Shown: piece after piece, positions 18,547 through 27,922 of the stretch
How the letters are laid out: every line of letters begins with the position of its first letter
Position numbering within the stretch: position 1 is the first letter of the stretch
Assembly: GCA_027064085.1 (NCBI GenBank)
Contig: JAMOQH010000182.1
Coordinates: 9,697-73,696, forward strand
Length of the DNA: 64,000 bases
Direction of reading: 5' to 3'
DNA from: a bacterium
GTDB lineage: Bacteria > UBP6 > JAFGXH01
Program-made: the position numbers and the translations under genes
Notes under the pieces: generated by a model
What the model was told of the DNA's origin: nothing
Database searches by the model: none
Seen by the model: only the letters and a program-made list of their open reading frames with translations

Positions 18547-19455
18547 TTATTTTTTTAGCTTTATAAAATCTGTAAAACTTGATGTTAATAATTGTCTTGC
18601 TAGCTTGTTTGCCTTTTTTATTTGTTCTTTTGATGATAGGCTAGTCCCAAAGGTAATTTGTATTTTACCTCCAGGGATTTCTTCATTGACAACAGGAATA
18701 GTATTTATGATTCCATCAATTACTATTGCTAATCTATGTCCCGCAATTCTTTTTGTTAAATTTGCAAATAATTTTTTACCTTTGTTATTAAATATGAGTA
18801 GTATAGTTGGAGAATTGATATATTTATCAAGACCAACATAAGAATCTTTTATTAAATAGCCTGAAATACTTAAATCATTTTTTAGCACAAATGTTTTATA
18901 GTATAATTTTTTTTTATAACCTTCTTTTTTATAGTAAATTTTATATCCTTTTTTTAACTTTAGTGTTTTAATAAATTCTTTTAAATTATTCTCATCTTTT
19001 GCAGTATCACTTTTAGTTCTGAAAAATCGATATTCTACTCTACCACCTTTAGCTGTATCGTAACTATCTTCACCTGTTGTTATATTATTTGGTAAATTTT
19101 TAGTATTTTTAACTAATTCAGATGAAAGATTAATAGATTCCAAGTCTTCTTCTAGAAAATAAACACTATGCTTTTTAGATAAATCATTTTTTATTTTGTT
19201 TATATTTTCTTTAATTGTAGATATTTTTATTTCTTGATTAGTTCTATTATAATTTATACTTGTTTCTATTTTTGATAAATAATTTTTGATTTTATCATCA
19301 AGATTTTTTAATTTTTCTTTGTTAATAATAGTTGCTTCAAAAGTAATAGATTTTAGTGGTTTAAAATTATTAAAAAATTCTTTGAAATTCTTTGCACTAT
19401 AAATGCTTTGAGTTATTGTTAGTATCAGTAAAATTATTATTATTTTCATTTTCAT
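18547..19455 (-). CDS. Exported stand-alone SecD P1-like domain protein
   Basis: 302 residues with signal peptide (MKMKIIIILLILTITQSIYS). The C-terminal 130 residues read like the periplasmic P1 domain of SecD: DLSISGYLIKDSYVGLDK, PTILLIFNNKGKKLFANLTK, GHRLAIVIDGIINTIPVVNE and PGGKIQITFGTSLSSKEQI correspond to the family pattern (LTG.dl.da, GaekFaelT, iGk.lAIvlDg.v.saP.i). The six-helix SecD membrane channel is absent. In SecD the P1 head helps pull translocated proteins; a soluble copy could assist periplasmic release or be repurposed (inference). RBS GGAGA precedes the ATG. It is followed 87 bases on by the FG-GAP gene on the same strand. Confidence 0.7.
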   Translation of the reverse strand: MKMKIIIILLILTITQSIYSAKNFKEFFNNFKPLKSITFEATIINKEKLKNLDDKIKNYLSKIETSINYNRTNQEIKISTIKENINKIKNDLSKKHSVYFLEEDLESINLSSELVKNTKNLPNNITTGEDSYDTAKGGRVEYRFFRTKSDTAKDENNLKEFIKTLKLKKGYKIYYKKEGYKKKLYYKTFVLKNDLSISGYLIKDSYVGLDKYINSPTILLIFNNKGKKLFANLTKRIAGHRLAIVIDGIINTIPVVNEEIPGGKIQITFGTSLSSKEQIKKANKLARQLLTSSFTDFIKLKK

Positions 19456-19627
19456 TTATTCTCCAATGAATAATATTTAACTTAGAAATATCATATCATA
19501 TAAAAAAAGTAAAGATAATCTTACCCAAACTATGCAATTCAGGGATTAATGATTGAATATTTCTTATAAAATTGATTTTTATTTATTTTAAGTGTAAAAT
19601 TACCTAGTTTTTGTTTATGGAGTAGCT

Positions 19628-21166
19628 ATGACATATCATATTAAAAAATTTTTATTTCTAATGAGTTTATCATTAATTGTAATTTCATGTGGTGGTGGTG
19701 GTGGTTCAATTACTGAAGCATGTAATTTAAATTCTGATTGTTCAAAAACACAGGAGTGTAGATTTTCTAGCAAAACTGATAATTCTGGTGAATGTGTAGA
19801 AAAAAAAGTTTGCCAAGAAGATTCGGAATGTTCTGACAAAAGAGCATGTGCGGCTTCTTTAATTGGAACAGAAAAATACTGTGGTGGTTTTTTATCAAAT
19901 TTTAGCTTTAAAGATGGTCAAAACCTAAAATCAGGAACAGTTGATGAAGTATATAATGATACAATTCAATTAATAGGGCAAACAGGTGCGTTTCATATTA
20001 TTGTAAAAACAGGTGATAAATTGCCTGATGGATTAATGATAAATTTAAATACTGGAGACATTTCTGGGACTCCAACAAAAGAAGGTGAGTTTAAATTTAC
20101 TTTAATTGCTTATAATGGTGCTAGTGATGCAAAAAACTATTACAATATTATAAAAGTAGAAAAAGAATTTATCATTAAAATAAATAAGGCAAATGTTTGT
20201 ACTCCTGATTGTACAAATAAAGTATGTGGTGATGATGGCTGTGGTGGAAGTTGTGGAACTTGCACAGAAGGAACTTGTAATAACAGTGGTCAATGTGAAA
20301 CAACATGTACTCCTGATTGTACAAATAAAGTGTGTGGTGATGATGGCTGTGGTGGAAGTTGTGGAACTTGCACAGAAGGAACTTGTAATAACAGTGGTCA
20401 ATGTGAAACAACATGTACTCCTGATTGTACAAATAAAGTGTGTGGCGATGATGGCTGTGGTGGAAGTTGTGGAACTTGTACAGAAGGAACTTGTAATAAT
20501 GATAGTGGCCAATGTGAAACAATATGTACTCCAAGTACTTGTGATGACTTAAGTGCTCAATGTGGTTCTATTGATGATGGCTGTGGAACAATGTTAGAAT
20601 GTGGTGATTGCTATGTAGGAAGTGAATGTATTGATAATTTATGTGAAGTAATTGTTGTAATTAATGAAGGTGATATTATTTTTAGTGAAATAATGGCAAA
20701 TCCTAGTGTTCCAGATGGTCAAGGAGGAGTAATTAATGATTCCAAAACTGAGTGGGTTGAGTTATATAACACTACAGACCACGCAATAGATTTAGATGGT
20801 CTAAAAATAGTAAAAGGAACAACAAATTATGATATTACATTAATTACAACAACAATAGAATCTCATTCTTATTATGTTATTGCAAGAAAAGAAGCAAGTG
20901 TTTCTAAACTACCAATAGTTGATGCAACGGGAGGGTTCTCTTTAACAAATGGAGGAGCGTCTTTACAACTTAAACTTGGAGATACACTACTTGATACAGT
21001 TACTTATCAAGCGGCAACAGAGGGAGCATCTTGGCAATTAGATAAAGATGTTATGGATTTTGAATTAAATGATGATAATGCAGCGTGGTGTTTAGGTACA
21101 ACTGTTATTAGTACAGAAAATACTGATTTAGGAACTCCAGCGCTAGAAAATCTATCTTGCCATTAA
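19628..21166 (+). CDS. Cysteine-repeat lipoprotein with lamin-tail (LTD) domain
   Basis: 512 residues. Lipoprotein leader ends LIVISCGGGGG. Then a Cys-rich segment, a putative Ig-like domain (about 90-185, GLMINLNTGDISGTPTKEGE, the He_PIG style), and three near-identical 36-residue repeats of the CTPDCTNKVCGDDGCGGSCG type (codons 191-299), followed by a divergent fourth (CDDLSAQCGSIDDGCGTMLE). The C-terminal 160 residues (GDIIFSEIMANP, SKTEWVELYNTTDHAIDLDG) are a lamin-tail domain, often found on bacterial secreted nucleases and surface proteins. Probably a surface-anchored adhesive or binding protein. Monocistronic; a hairpin (21182-21199) follows. Confidence 0.85.
   Translation: MTYHIKKFLFLMSLSLIVISCGGGGGSITEACNLNSDCSKTQECRFSSKTDNSGECVEKKVCQEDSECSDKRACAASLIGTEKYCGGFLSNFSFKDGQNLKSGTVDEVYNDTIQLIGQTGAFHIIVKTGDKLPDGLMINLNTGDISGTPTKEGEFKFTLIAYNGASDAKNYYNIIKVEKEFIIKINKANVCTPDCTNKVCGDDGCGGSCGTCTEGTCNNSGQCETTCTPDCTNKVCGDDGCGGSCGTCTEGTCNNSGQCETTCTPDCTNKVCGDDGCGGSCGTCTEGTCNNDSGQCETICTPSTCDDLSAQCGSIDDGCGTMLECGDCYVGSECIDNLCEVIVVINEGDIIFSEIMANPSVPDGQGGVINDSKTEWVELYNTTDHAIDLDGLKIVKGTTNYDITLITTTIESHSYYVIARKEASVSKLPIVDATGGFSLTNGGASLQLKLGDTLLDTVTYQAATEGASWQLDKDVMDFELNDDNAAWCLGTTVISTENTDLGTPALENLSCH
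20198..20524 (+). repeat. Three tandem 108-bp coding repeats
   Basis: Copies at 20198-20305, 20306-20413 and 20414-20524, the last with one extra codon. They differ at only a few bases, including mostly silent positions, so amplification is recent. Each encodes 36 residues with nine or so cysteines. Confidence 0.9.
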
Positions 21167-21181
21167 AAATTATTTTACAAT

Positions 21182-21199
21182 CAATAAATCTATTTATTG
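21182..21199. terminator. AT-rich hairpin after the LTD lipoprotein gene
   Basis: CAATAAAT, loop CT, ATTTATTG, 15 bases past the stop, followed by a T-rich stretch from 21206. A weak intrinsic terminator candidate. The 354 bases between 21167 and 21520 otherwise hold only the frameshifted short frame at 21376. Confidence 0.4.
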
Positions 21200-21375
21200 G
21201 CTACTTATTTTAATTTATAATCTTTACTCCTTGTGATATCATTTGATAAAAATAAAGTTTAAGAATTAAACTTATATTCTAGTGAAGAGAAGAATAAAAC
21301 ACATTTATTTTACTATATAACATTGAATTTTCCATATTTACTTGATATAGTAAGTTGAATTATGGAGAGCTAGAT

Positions 21376-21496
21376 ATGATTTATGAAGTAAATTCAAGTA
21401 AATCTAAGGTAGAGTTTTTTTGAAACTGGAGACAAATTAAATAATGGAGAAATGCAGAAATATATAAAAAGTATTTTTGATAATAAATGGAGATAA
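21376..21496 (+). pseudogene. Frameshifted short ORF (about 40 codons)
   Basis: An ATG at 21376 opens a frame that stops after 15 codons in a run of seven T (21415-21421). Removing one T continues the frame as ETGDKLNNGEMQKYIKSIFD and on to the TAA at 21494. The combined product would be about 39 residues, acidic-basic mixed, without recognised family. Either a decayed small gene or a homopolymer sequencing error. It lies 24 bases before the SDR gene. Confidence 0.3.
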
Positions 21497-21520
21497 AGAC
21501 TACTTAATAGGAGAATAATA

Positions 21521-22264
21521 ATGAAGAAAATAGCAATAATAACAGGAGCATCATCTGGAATGGGCTGGGACTTTGCTAAAGAATTAGATAATAAAAATCT
21601 TGATGAAATCTGGATAGTTGCAAGAAGAAAAGAGCTTTTAGAAAAGTTGGCATCTGAATTGAAAACTAGGTGTAAAATCTTTGATATTGACTTAACTGAT
21701 AGTGAAAAAAATAAAAAAATAGAACTAGAATTAGAAAAAAAAGAATACGAAATAAAATATCTTATTAATAACGCAGGATTTGGTTTGATGGGAGAGTTTT
21801 CTACACTTAATTTGAATAAGCAATTAAATATGATAGATTTAAATATACGAGCATTGGTTCAAGTTACATACTTTTCCATTAAATTTATGTCTAAAAGTGG
21901 AGAAATAATTCAAGTAGCATCAACAGCCGGTTTTTTACCTATGAAAAATTTTGCAGTGTATGCCGCAAGTAAAGCTTTTGTAGTTAATTTCACTAATGCT
22001 TTGGCCTTAGAGCTTAAACCTAAGGGGATACATGCTATTGCAGTTTGCCCTGGACCTGTTAAAACTGAGTTTTTCGATGTGGCAACAAATGGTAAAGAGC
22101 CCGTATTTATTTATGAATCTATAAAAGTTGTAAAAAAGGCATTAAAGGATTCAAAAAAAGCTAAGTTAAATTCAATTTATGGTTTTTTAATGAATGTAGT
22201 GATGACTCTTGCTCATTTTACTCCAAGAAGGATAAAAGTTAGTCTTTCAGCTAAAAGCTTGTAG
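21521..22264 (+). CDS. Short-chain dehydrogenase/reductase (SDR)
   Basis: 247 residues, classical SDR. Cofactor motif TGASSGMGWDFAKEL at the N-terminus (TGxxxGxG), NNAGFG near residue 86, catalytic Ser in QVASTAGF, and YAASKAF (YxxxK). PGPVKTEF completes the set. The Asn-Asn-Ala-Gly and Arg residues after the second strand (VARRKE) favour NADP(H). Such enzymes of the YqjQ/DltE-like subgroup act on unknown lipids or ketones. AGGAG lies upstream of the ATG. Convergent with the kelch lipoprotein gene, three bases between stops. Confidence 0.88.
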   Translation: MKKIAIITGASSGMGWDFAKELDNKNLDEIWIVARRKELLEKLASELKTRCKIFDIDLTDSEKNKKIELELEKKEYEIKYLINNAGFGLMGEFSTLNLNKQLNMIDLNIRALVQVTYFSIKFMSKSGEIIQVASTAGFLPMKNFAVYAASKAFVVNFTNALALELKPKGIHAIAVCPGPVKTEFFDVATNGKEPVFIYESIKVVKKALKDSKKAKLNSIYGFLMNVVMTLAHFTPRRIKVSLSAKSL

Positions 22265-22267
22265 ATT

Positions 22268-25171
22268 CTAATTTTCATCACAAGAAATATTTAATTTATT
22301 TGGTAAATAAAAGTAATCACTATTATTTTTACCACCCAAAACATATATAAAATGATCTTGGGAAGTATTTACCCAAAAAATATTTAGTCCATTTCTTTTA
22401 TTGAAGGCATAATAATTAGAATTTGGTTTTATTTTTGTCCAATTTGTAGCTCCAATTTCAAGAGACCAAATATCATCTAAGTAATTATTGTCATCATCAA
22501 TTCCACCGAATAAATATATGGAATTATTTTTATAATCATATAAAAACTTAGAATTATCTCTTTTAGCAGGCTTAACTATTCCAATATAGTAGGTAAGCCA
22601 CTTTTTAGTATTTATATCTAATACCCATAAATCATTTAATTTATCATCGTTTTTACCTCCAAATAAAAACAAATAATCGTTTCTAGGTGAATAAATAACA
22701 GAATAGTTGTTTCTGTTATTTGGTATACTACTAGATGTATCATAAAGTACTTTATTCCACTTGTTTTCTAATTTATTTAGTTTATATAAATCAGTAAAAA
22801 ATTCTGATTCTTTACCTCCAAATAAATAAATATCTCCATCTTTATAAAATAAATAGGCGTCAATTCTATAAGAAGGTCCATTGGTTGTATTTAAATTTTC
22901 CCAATTATCTTTGTTTGCTAAGTCAAGTTTCCATAAATTGCCATAGTTATTAACTTCATCTCTTCCTCCATATAAATACAAGGAGTTGTCTATTTCACTA
23001 TAAGTTAATGTAGCTCCTTCTCTTGCTTCAGGTTTAATTCCTAAATCTATTTTTTTCCAAGAGTTATCAACTGGAGAATATTCCCATAACTCATTAGAAA
23101 ATCCTGCTTCAGTAAAACCACCAAATAAATAAGTTTTATTTTCTGTATAATCAAAAGTAAGTGATGCTTTATACATGCTAGCTATATCTTTTTTTATAGA
23201 GTATTTTTCTGTATTTAAATTAAAAATTAAATCTTTGTTTACAACTAACTCTGAATTGTCATTTCCGCCCCAAATAGTAACAGAATTATTTAAGTTATCA
23301 ATAATAACAGAAGAAATAATATTTTCTTCTTGAGAATTTAGTATAGACCAAGTTTGAGTGTTTAAATCATATTTATATAATGTTAATTCACTGGTACTTT
23401 CTTTTTTTCCTCCCCAAAAGTATAATTTATTATCTTTAAACCAAGCAGATGATTCTGAAGTATTAGCAATAGTATTATCGTTGGATTCTAGCGTCCACTC
23501 AAAAGTAATTAAATTAAATTTCCATAGTTCATTAGTTAAGCTACTATCCTCTAAAACTCCTCCAAATATATAAAAAGAATTTGTAGATGGTATAAATAAT
23601 TGAGATTGACTATATCTTGCACTAGGATTAAGCGAACTATTAATATTACTCCACTTGTTTTGACTTATAGAATATCTATAAGTTATAGAATTTACAGTGT
23701 TTTCTGATTTTCCTCCAAATAAAAAGATATTATCAAAGCCATCATTAAAAACTGAAGCTCCATATAGTTTAATATTTATTGCGTTATTTATAAAAATTTG
23801 CTCCCATGTATTGTTTTCTATATCAAATTTCCAAAAATCATTTAAAATATTACCTAAAGCATCTATTCCTCCATATAAATAAACTTCTTTGCTTGAGTTT
23901 TTGTAGGTTATTGAAGAATAAATTCTTGGAATAGGCTTATTACCTTGGGTTACAAATTTTTTCCATATTTTAGTGGTTTCATTGTATTGCCATAAATCAT
24001 TTGCTAGTTCTTGTGTTGGTAGTTCTCCTCCAAAAATAAAAACTTTGTTGTTATTAGAAATAGTTTTTGCAAAATAAGTTCTTCTCGCCGGAGTATTATT
24101 AATCCAATCTTCACTATGGGGACTCATAGCATCACAACCAAGCCAGTGTCCTTCAATACAGATTGTTTCACCATTTTCACAAACATTTGAACATGGTTTA
24201 TATAAGTCTTCATCAATTAGATTATTACAATTGTCATCTAAATTATTGCAAATTTCTTCTTGAGGGGTAATTTCATTTTGTATAGTAATTAACTCAGAAT
24301 TAACACATCTTTGTATTCCTTGTTGGCATTCACCAATATTACTTCCGGTAATAATATCTCCAATGTTATCATCTATTTGATTATTACAATCATTATCTTT
24401 TCCATCACAAATTTCATCTGATGGAGGAATTTCTTCTTCTATTGTTACAAGCTGATGATTTATACACCTTTTTATACCTTGCTTACATTCTCCGGTGTTG
24501 GTTCCTGTAATAATATCTTCAATATTTTCATCTATTTGATCGTTGCAGTTATTATCAAGATTATCACAAACTTCAGCGGTGGGTTTAATTTCTTCTTGTA
24601 CTGTTTTTAATTTTCCATCAACACAAGAAACTATACCCTTTTGGCATTCTCCAGTATCTGTTCCAACAATAACATCATTAATGCCTTCATCTATATTTTC
24701 ATTGCAATTGTTATCTATACCATCACAGATTTCTATTGTTCCAGGATTTATATCTTTTAGATTTGCTGCACAATCATCTTCAATGAAGCCATCTCCATCA
24801 ATGTCTGTGCTTGCTTTATAATTTACAATTTGTGAAAATTTCTCATTTGAAATAATGGTTATTGCTCTTACTTTATAATAATAAGTTTTATTTCCTGATA
24901 TAGTAAAATCATCAATATACTTATAAAAGTTTAGATTTTCATCATAATTAATAGTTGATATTTTTATATAATTATCATTTTTGTTTATACTTTTATAAAC
25001 TTCATATTGTTTTATTTCTGAATTTAAACTTAAAGAGTTCCAAGTTAATTCTATTTTTAACTCACTGTTTAAAGAAGCTTTTAAATCATAGTTATCGTTA
25101 ATCGGATTGTTCTTTGCTGGATTACACGATATAAACAAAAAAAATAATATAAATGTTAGTAAAAATTTCAT
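22268..25171 (-). CDS. Kelch-repeat lipoprotein with MopE-like metal-binding motifs
   Basis: 967 residues. Lipoprotein leader MKFLLTFILFFLFISC. An Fn3-like domain (about 30-120) is followed by a DIDGDGFIEDDCA calcium-like loop and four consecutive MopE-type motifs (EICDGIDNNCNENIDEGI, EVCDNLDNNCNDQIDENI, EICDGKDNDCNNQIDDNI, EICNNLDDNCNNLIDEDL), each spaced by a GECQQGI-type linker. From about 355 to the end, repeated F/YxFGG motifs (VFIFGGELP, VYLYGGIDA, YIFGGVLED, YLFGGFTEA, IYLFGGKES) form kelch beta-propellers. MopE-type motifs bind metal such as copper or calcium. A large secreted surface protein of the Myxococcota/Bradymonadales style. Confidence 0.88.
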   Translation of the reverse strand: MKFLLTFILFFLFISCNPAKNNPINDNYDLKASLNSELKIELTWNSLSLNSEIKQYEVYKSINKNDNYIKISTINYDENLNFYKYIDDFTISGNKTYYYKVRAITIISNEKFSQIVNYKASTDIDGDGFIEDDCAANLKDINPGTIEICDGIDNNCNENIDEGINDVIVGTDTGECQKGIVSCVDGKLKTVQEEIKPTAEVCDNLDNNCNDQIDENIEDIITGTNTGECKQGIKRCINHQLVTIEEEIPPSDEICDGKDNDCNNQIDDNIGDIITGSNIGECQQGIQRCVNSELITIQNEITPQEEICNNLDDNCNNLIDEDLYKPCSNVCENGETICIEGHWLGCDAMSPHSEDWINNTPARRTYFAKTISNNNKVFIFGGELPTQELANDLWQYNETTKIWKKFVTQGNKPIPRIYSSITYKNSSKEVYLYGGIDALGNILNDFWKFDIENNTWEQIFINNAINIKLYGASVFNDGFDNIFLFGGKSENTVNSITYRYSISQNKWSNINSSLNPSARYSQSQLFIPSTNSFYIFGGVLEDSSLTNELWKFNLITFEWTLESNDNTIANTSESSAWFKDNKLYFWGGKKESTSELTLYKYDLNTQTWSILNSQEENIISSVIIDNLNNSVTIWGGNDNSELVVNKDLIFNLNTEKYSIKKDIASMYKASLTFDYTENKTYLFGGFTEAGFSNELWEYSPVDNSWKKIDLGIKPEAREGATLTYSEIDNSLYLYGGRDEVNNYGNLWKLDLANKDNWENLNTTNGPSYRIDAYLFYKDGDIYLFGGKESEFFTDLYKLNKLENKWNKVLYDTSSSIPNNRNNYSVIYSPRNDYLFLFGGKNDDKLNDLWVLDINTKKWLTYYIGIVKPAKRDNSKFLYDYKNNSIYLFGGIDDDNNYLDDIWSLEIGATNWTKIKPNSNYYAFNKRNGLNIFWVNTSQDHFIYVLGGKNNSDYFYLPNKLNISCDEN

Positions 25172-25394
25172 AATTCCTCCAATAATATTAATTATATCGG
25201 ATTTTTTATAAAAAAAAAAATTTTATGTTTACAAATGGAACATTTTTTATTTTTTTGTAACATTATAATAAAAAATAAATATTGTTATTAGGCTTTATTT
25301 AAGGCTTATTTTAGCTTTTTTTTATTTTTTTATAAAATTGGAAGTATAATTGATTAAGTTATAATGTTTATTAATTATTTTATAGGAGTTTATT

Positions 25395-25646
25395 ATGAAT
25401 AAGCCACAAACCGTTTACCAAATGTTATTAGTTAAACCTTATCAAAGACAAGGAGAAAGGAAATACAGTTATACCAATATTGGTATAGCTTTTAGAAAAG
25501 ATCAATCTGATATTATTGACATGAAACTAGATTTATTTCCTATTTTAATTCCTGGAGCATTTATTCAACTAAAACCAGTTACGAAATCAAATAATAGCGA
25601 AAAAAATGAAACAGCTAATAAAAAAAGTAGTAAAAATAAAAAATAA
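25395..25646 (+). CDS. Small conserved hypothetical protein
   Basis: 83 residues, ATG preceded by AGGAG. The core SYTNIGIAFRKDQSDIIDMK, then LFPILIPGAFIQLKP, follows a pattern seen in short bacterial proteins of unknown function (K-IG-AF-DG-I---LD--P--G-I-L), after which a Ser/Lys/Asn-rich basic tail begins. That core suggests a small beta-barrel. No catalytic residues. The 223 bases upstream (25172-25394) are very A/T-rich with T-runs and a repeated AGGCTT, and contain no other gene I can support. Confidence 0.55.
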   Translation: MNKPQTVYQMLLVKPYQRQGERKYSYTNIGIAFRKDQSDIIDMKLDLFPILIPGAFIQLKPVTKSNNSEKNETANKKSSKNKK

Positions 25647-25701
25647 AAAAATTATTTTTGAGTTATTTTTTACACAAAAAATATATATAGAGGAGTTATT
25701 T

Positions 25702-25860
25702 ATGATTTTAAATAAAATTAATAAAAATTTTATCAATGCTCAAGTTGAAGAAAATATAATAGAATTAACTTTTGATAATGAAATTAATAAAGAATATTTG
25801 GTAGATCTGATTTTAGATAGTATTGATAATATTTCTTGGATAGAATTAGAAGTTCTTTAG
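25702..25860 (+). CDS. Small acidic protein, unknown
   Basis: 52 residues from the ATG preceded by GAGGAG; a longer frame from 25606 overlaps the previous gene and lacks a ribosome-binding site. Product MILNKINKNFINAQVEENII and so on, acidic and alpha/beta in character, ending WIELEVL. It overlaps the convergent Nudix gene by 15 bases. It may be cotranscribed with the 83-residue ORF. Function unknown. Confidence 0.45.
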   Translation: MILNKINKNFINAQVEENIIELTFDNEINKEYLVDLILDSIDNISWIELEVL

Positions 25861-26358
25861 CGATTTAATTGCCTCAAGAGTCATATCTAACTTCTCTTTT
25901 CTACCTCGTTTTAGAAGTTCTATAAGCCTATCAAGATTTACCCATTCGTATGCATTTATTTCTTCTTCTTGAAGGGTTAAACTTAATGGTCCATCATATT
26001 TACAATAATTAAAATAATATGCCTTTCCTTTTGTAAATCCTCGTTTGTCTTTTCTATCAAGAGGAGCGTCAACTATTTTATAAAAAAAGTTTTTAACTAG
26101 TATAGTTAAATCACTTTTTTTAATGCCAACTTCTTCTTCTATTTCTCTAAATAGAGCATCTTGAGGAATTTCACCAGCTTCTATACCTCCTTGAGGAAAA
26201 CTCCATGGTTTTATTCCTTTGATAGACTGAACAACTAAATACTTAGAATTTTTATTTTTTATTACTAATACAACAACAGGTCTATACTCTTTATTTATGT
26301 GATGTTCTGAAATTTCCTTTAATAGCTCCATATACTCCTCATATATAATGGGTTTCAT
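25846..26358 (-). CDS. Nudix hydrolase, RppH/Ap4A-hydrolase-like
   Basis: 170 residues. The Nudix box is complete (GGIEAGEIPQDALFREIEEE, then VGI), preceded by KPWSFPQGG as in RNA 5'-pyrophosphohydrolases and diadenosine tetraphosphatases. RPVVVLVIKNKNSKYLVVQS is the first strand pair. These enzymes remove pyrophosphate from the 5' end of mRNA or cleave Ap4A, using Mg or Mn held by the box glutamates. The WSFPQGG element favours an RppH-like role. Monocistronic. Confidence 0.82.
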   Translation of the reverse strand: MKPIIYEEYMELLKEISEHHINKEYRPVVVLVIKNKNSKYLVVQSIKGIKPWSFPQGGIEAGEIPQDALFREIEEEVGIKKSDLTILVKNFFYKIVDAPLDRKDKRGFTKGKAYYFNYCKYDGPLSLTLQEEEINAYEWVNLDRLIELLKRGRKEKLDMTLEAIKSLKNF

Positions 26359-26414
26359 AGATTAACACATATTTTGAAAATAATTCAAATTTTTTGTGAA
26401 ATTTATAATTATAA

Positions 26415-26442
26415 TTGACATTTTAATAAAGCTATTTATGAT
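26415..26442 (+). promoter_or_regulatory. Sigma70-type promoter of the lpd gene
   Basis: TTGACA at 26415-26420, a 16-base spacer and TATGAT at 26437-26442, 26 bases before the ATG. Confidence 0.55.
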
Positions 26443-26468
26443 AATAATATATTATTTATGGAGTAATT

Positions 26469-27830
26469 ATGTATGATTTAACAATAATTGGTGCAGGGCC
26501 TGGTGGATATCACACTGCAATAAGAGCGGCACAAAAAGGATTAAGTGTTGCACTAATAGAAAAAAATAAAGTAGGTGGTGTATGCTTAAATGTAGGTTGT
26601 ATTCCAACAAAAGCCTTGTATGGCACTGCTCATAGGCTTATACAAGTAAATCAAGAAAATGAAAAATTTGGTATAAAATCAGAAAATACAACATTTGATT
26701 TTGATATTGCTCAACAAAGAAAGGATAAAGTTGTTAAACAAATGACATCTTCAGTTGAAGCATTGTTAAAAAAACATGGAGTTAATTTAATTTTTGGTGA
26801 AGCTGAATTTATCAATAAAAATAAAATAAAAGTAAATGATGAAGAAATAGATAGTAAAAATATTATTATTGCAACTGGATCAAGCCCTCTAATGTTGCCT
26901 TTTTTTAATATAGACCACAATGTGATTTTAGATTCTACTGATTTACTAAATATAAAAGAACTTCCTAAATCCTTAATTATACTTGGCGCAGGAGTAATGG
27001 GTATTGAATTTGCGAATATTTTTAATGCCTTTGGTGTAAAAGTAACGATTTTAGAGCTTGAAAAACAGATTTTGCCTTCAGTAGATAAAATGATATCTTC
27101 ACAATTAGCAAAAATTCTAAAATCAAGAGGAATTGATATTTATTTAAAGAAGAAAACAACAGTAATCAAGAATGATAATGAAGAAGCATATTTTCAACTT
27201 GAAGATGGAGCAGAATTTAGAGCAGAGAAAGCTTTAATTTCTATAGGGAGAAAGTTTAATTCTGATATTAAAGGTTTAGATAATTTGGGAATAAGCAAAA
27301 CTCCAAATGGCGCTATAATTGTTGATAAATATTACAAAACAAATATAGATAATATCTATGCTATAGGAGATGTAAGCGGAGGCATGTTATTAGCTCATGT
27401 GGCATCTTATGAAGGAGAAAAAGCATTAGCGAGTATTGTTAATGAAAATTATCCAAGTTCAACAATACCATCTGCAATATTCTCAATTCCAGAAATAGCA
27501 ACAGTAGGTCTAACTGCTCAAAATAGTGATATTAAACTAAAAAAAGGAATGTTTTCGTATCAAGCAAGTGGAAAAGCAATGGCCATAGGCGAAGAACAAG
27601 GTCTTGCTATTTTTTATATTGCTGAAAATGATCTTATTGTAGGTTCTACAATTATGGGAGCAGATGCTTCAAATTTAATACAGTTAATAACTCTTGCAAT
27701 AAATAATAAAATGAAAGCAGAAGATTTTGTAAGAAATGTATTTCCTCATCCTACTTTAAGTGAAATAGTTTTAGAAGGTGTTGAAGATATTCATGGTATG
27801 GCAATTCATAAGTTTGGTAAAAAGAAATAA
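26469..27830 (+). CDS. lpdA: Dihydrolipoyl dehydrogenase
   Basis: 453 residues. FAD-binding GAGPGGYHTAI, redox-active GGVCLNVGCIPTKAL (Cys-x4-Cys), NAD-binding GAGVMGIEFANIF, second FAD motif YAIGDVSGGMLLAHVA, and the C-terminal active-site VFPHPTLSEIV with His-Glu. It reoxidises dihydrolipoamide of 2-oxoacid dehydrogenases or the glycine cleavage system. None of those partners is in this window, so the gene stands alone with its own promoter. Length is slightly short for the family (about 460-475) but all motifs are intact. Confidence 0.93.
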   Translation: MYDLTIIGAGPGGYHTAIRAAQKGLSVALIEKNKVGGVCLNVGCIPTKALYGTAHRLIQVNQENEKFGIKSENTTFDFDIAQQRKDKVVKQMTSSVEALLKKHGVNLIFGEAEFINKNKIKVNDEEIDSKNIIIATGSSPLMLPFFNIDHNVILDSTDLLNIKELPKSLIILGAGVMGIEFANIFNAFGVKVTILELEKQILPSVDKMISSQLAKILKSRGIDIYLKKKTTVIKNDNEEAYFQLEDGAEFRAEKALISIGRKFNSDIKGLDNLGISKTPNGAIIVDKYYKTNIDNIYAIGDVSGGMLLAHVASYEGEKALASIVNENYPSSTIPSAIFSIPEIATVGLTAQNSDIKLKKGMFSYQASGKAMAIGEEQGLAIFYIAENDLIVGSTIMGADASNLIQLITLAINNKMKAEDFVRNVFPHPTLSEIVLEGVEDIHGMAIHKFGKKK

Positions 27831-27922
27831 AAAATACTGAATAGTTACCAAAAAATGGAAAATATTGAGCTTATAACTAAACAATAATTTGTTTTTTTAC
27901 TTAAATATGGTATATAAATCTT

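Noticed and set aside
20102-20552. Overlapping frames on both strands in the cysteine-repeat region
   Set aside because: Shadows of the 108-bp repeats; the true frame has a lipoprotein leader and LTD domain.
25606-25701. Upstream start for the 52-residue ORF
   Set aside because: Overlaps the previous gene and has no ribosome-binding site; GAGGAG precedes the ATG at 25702.
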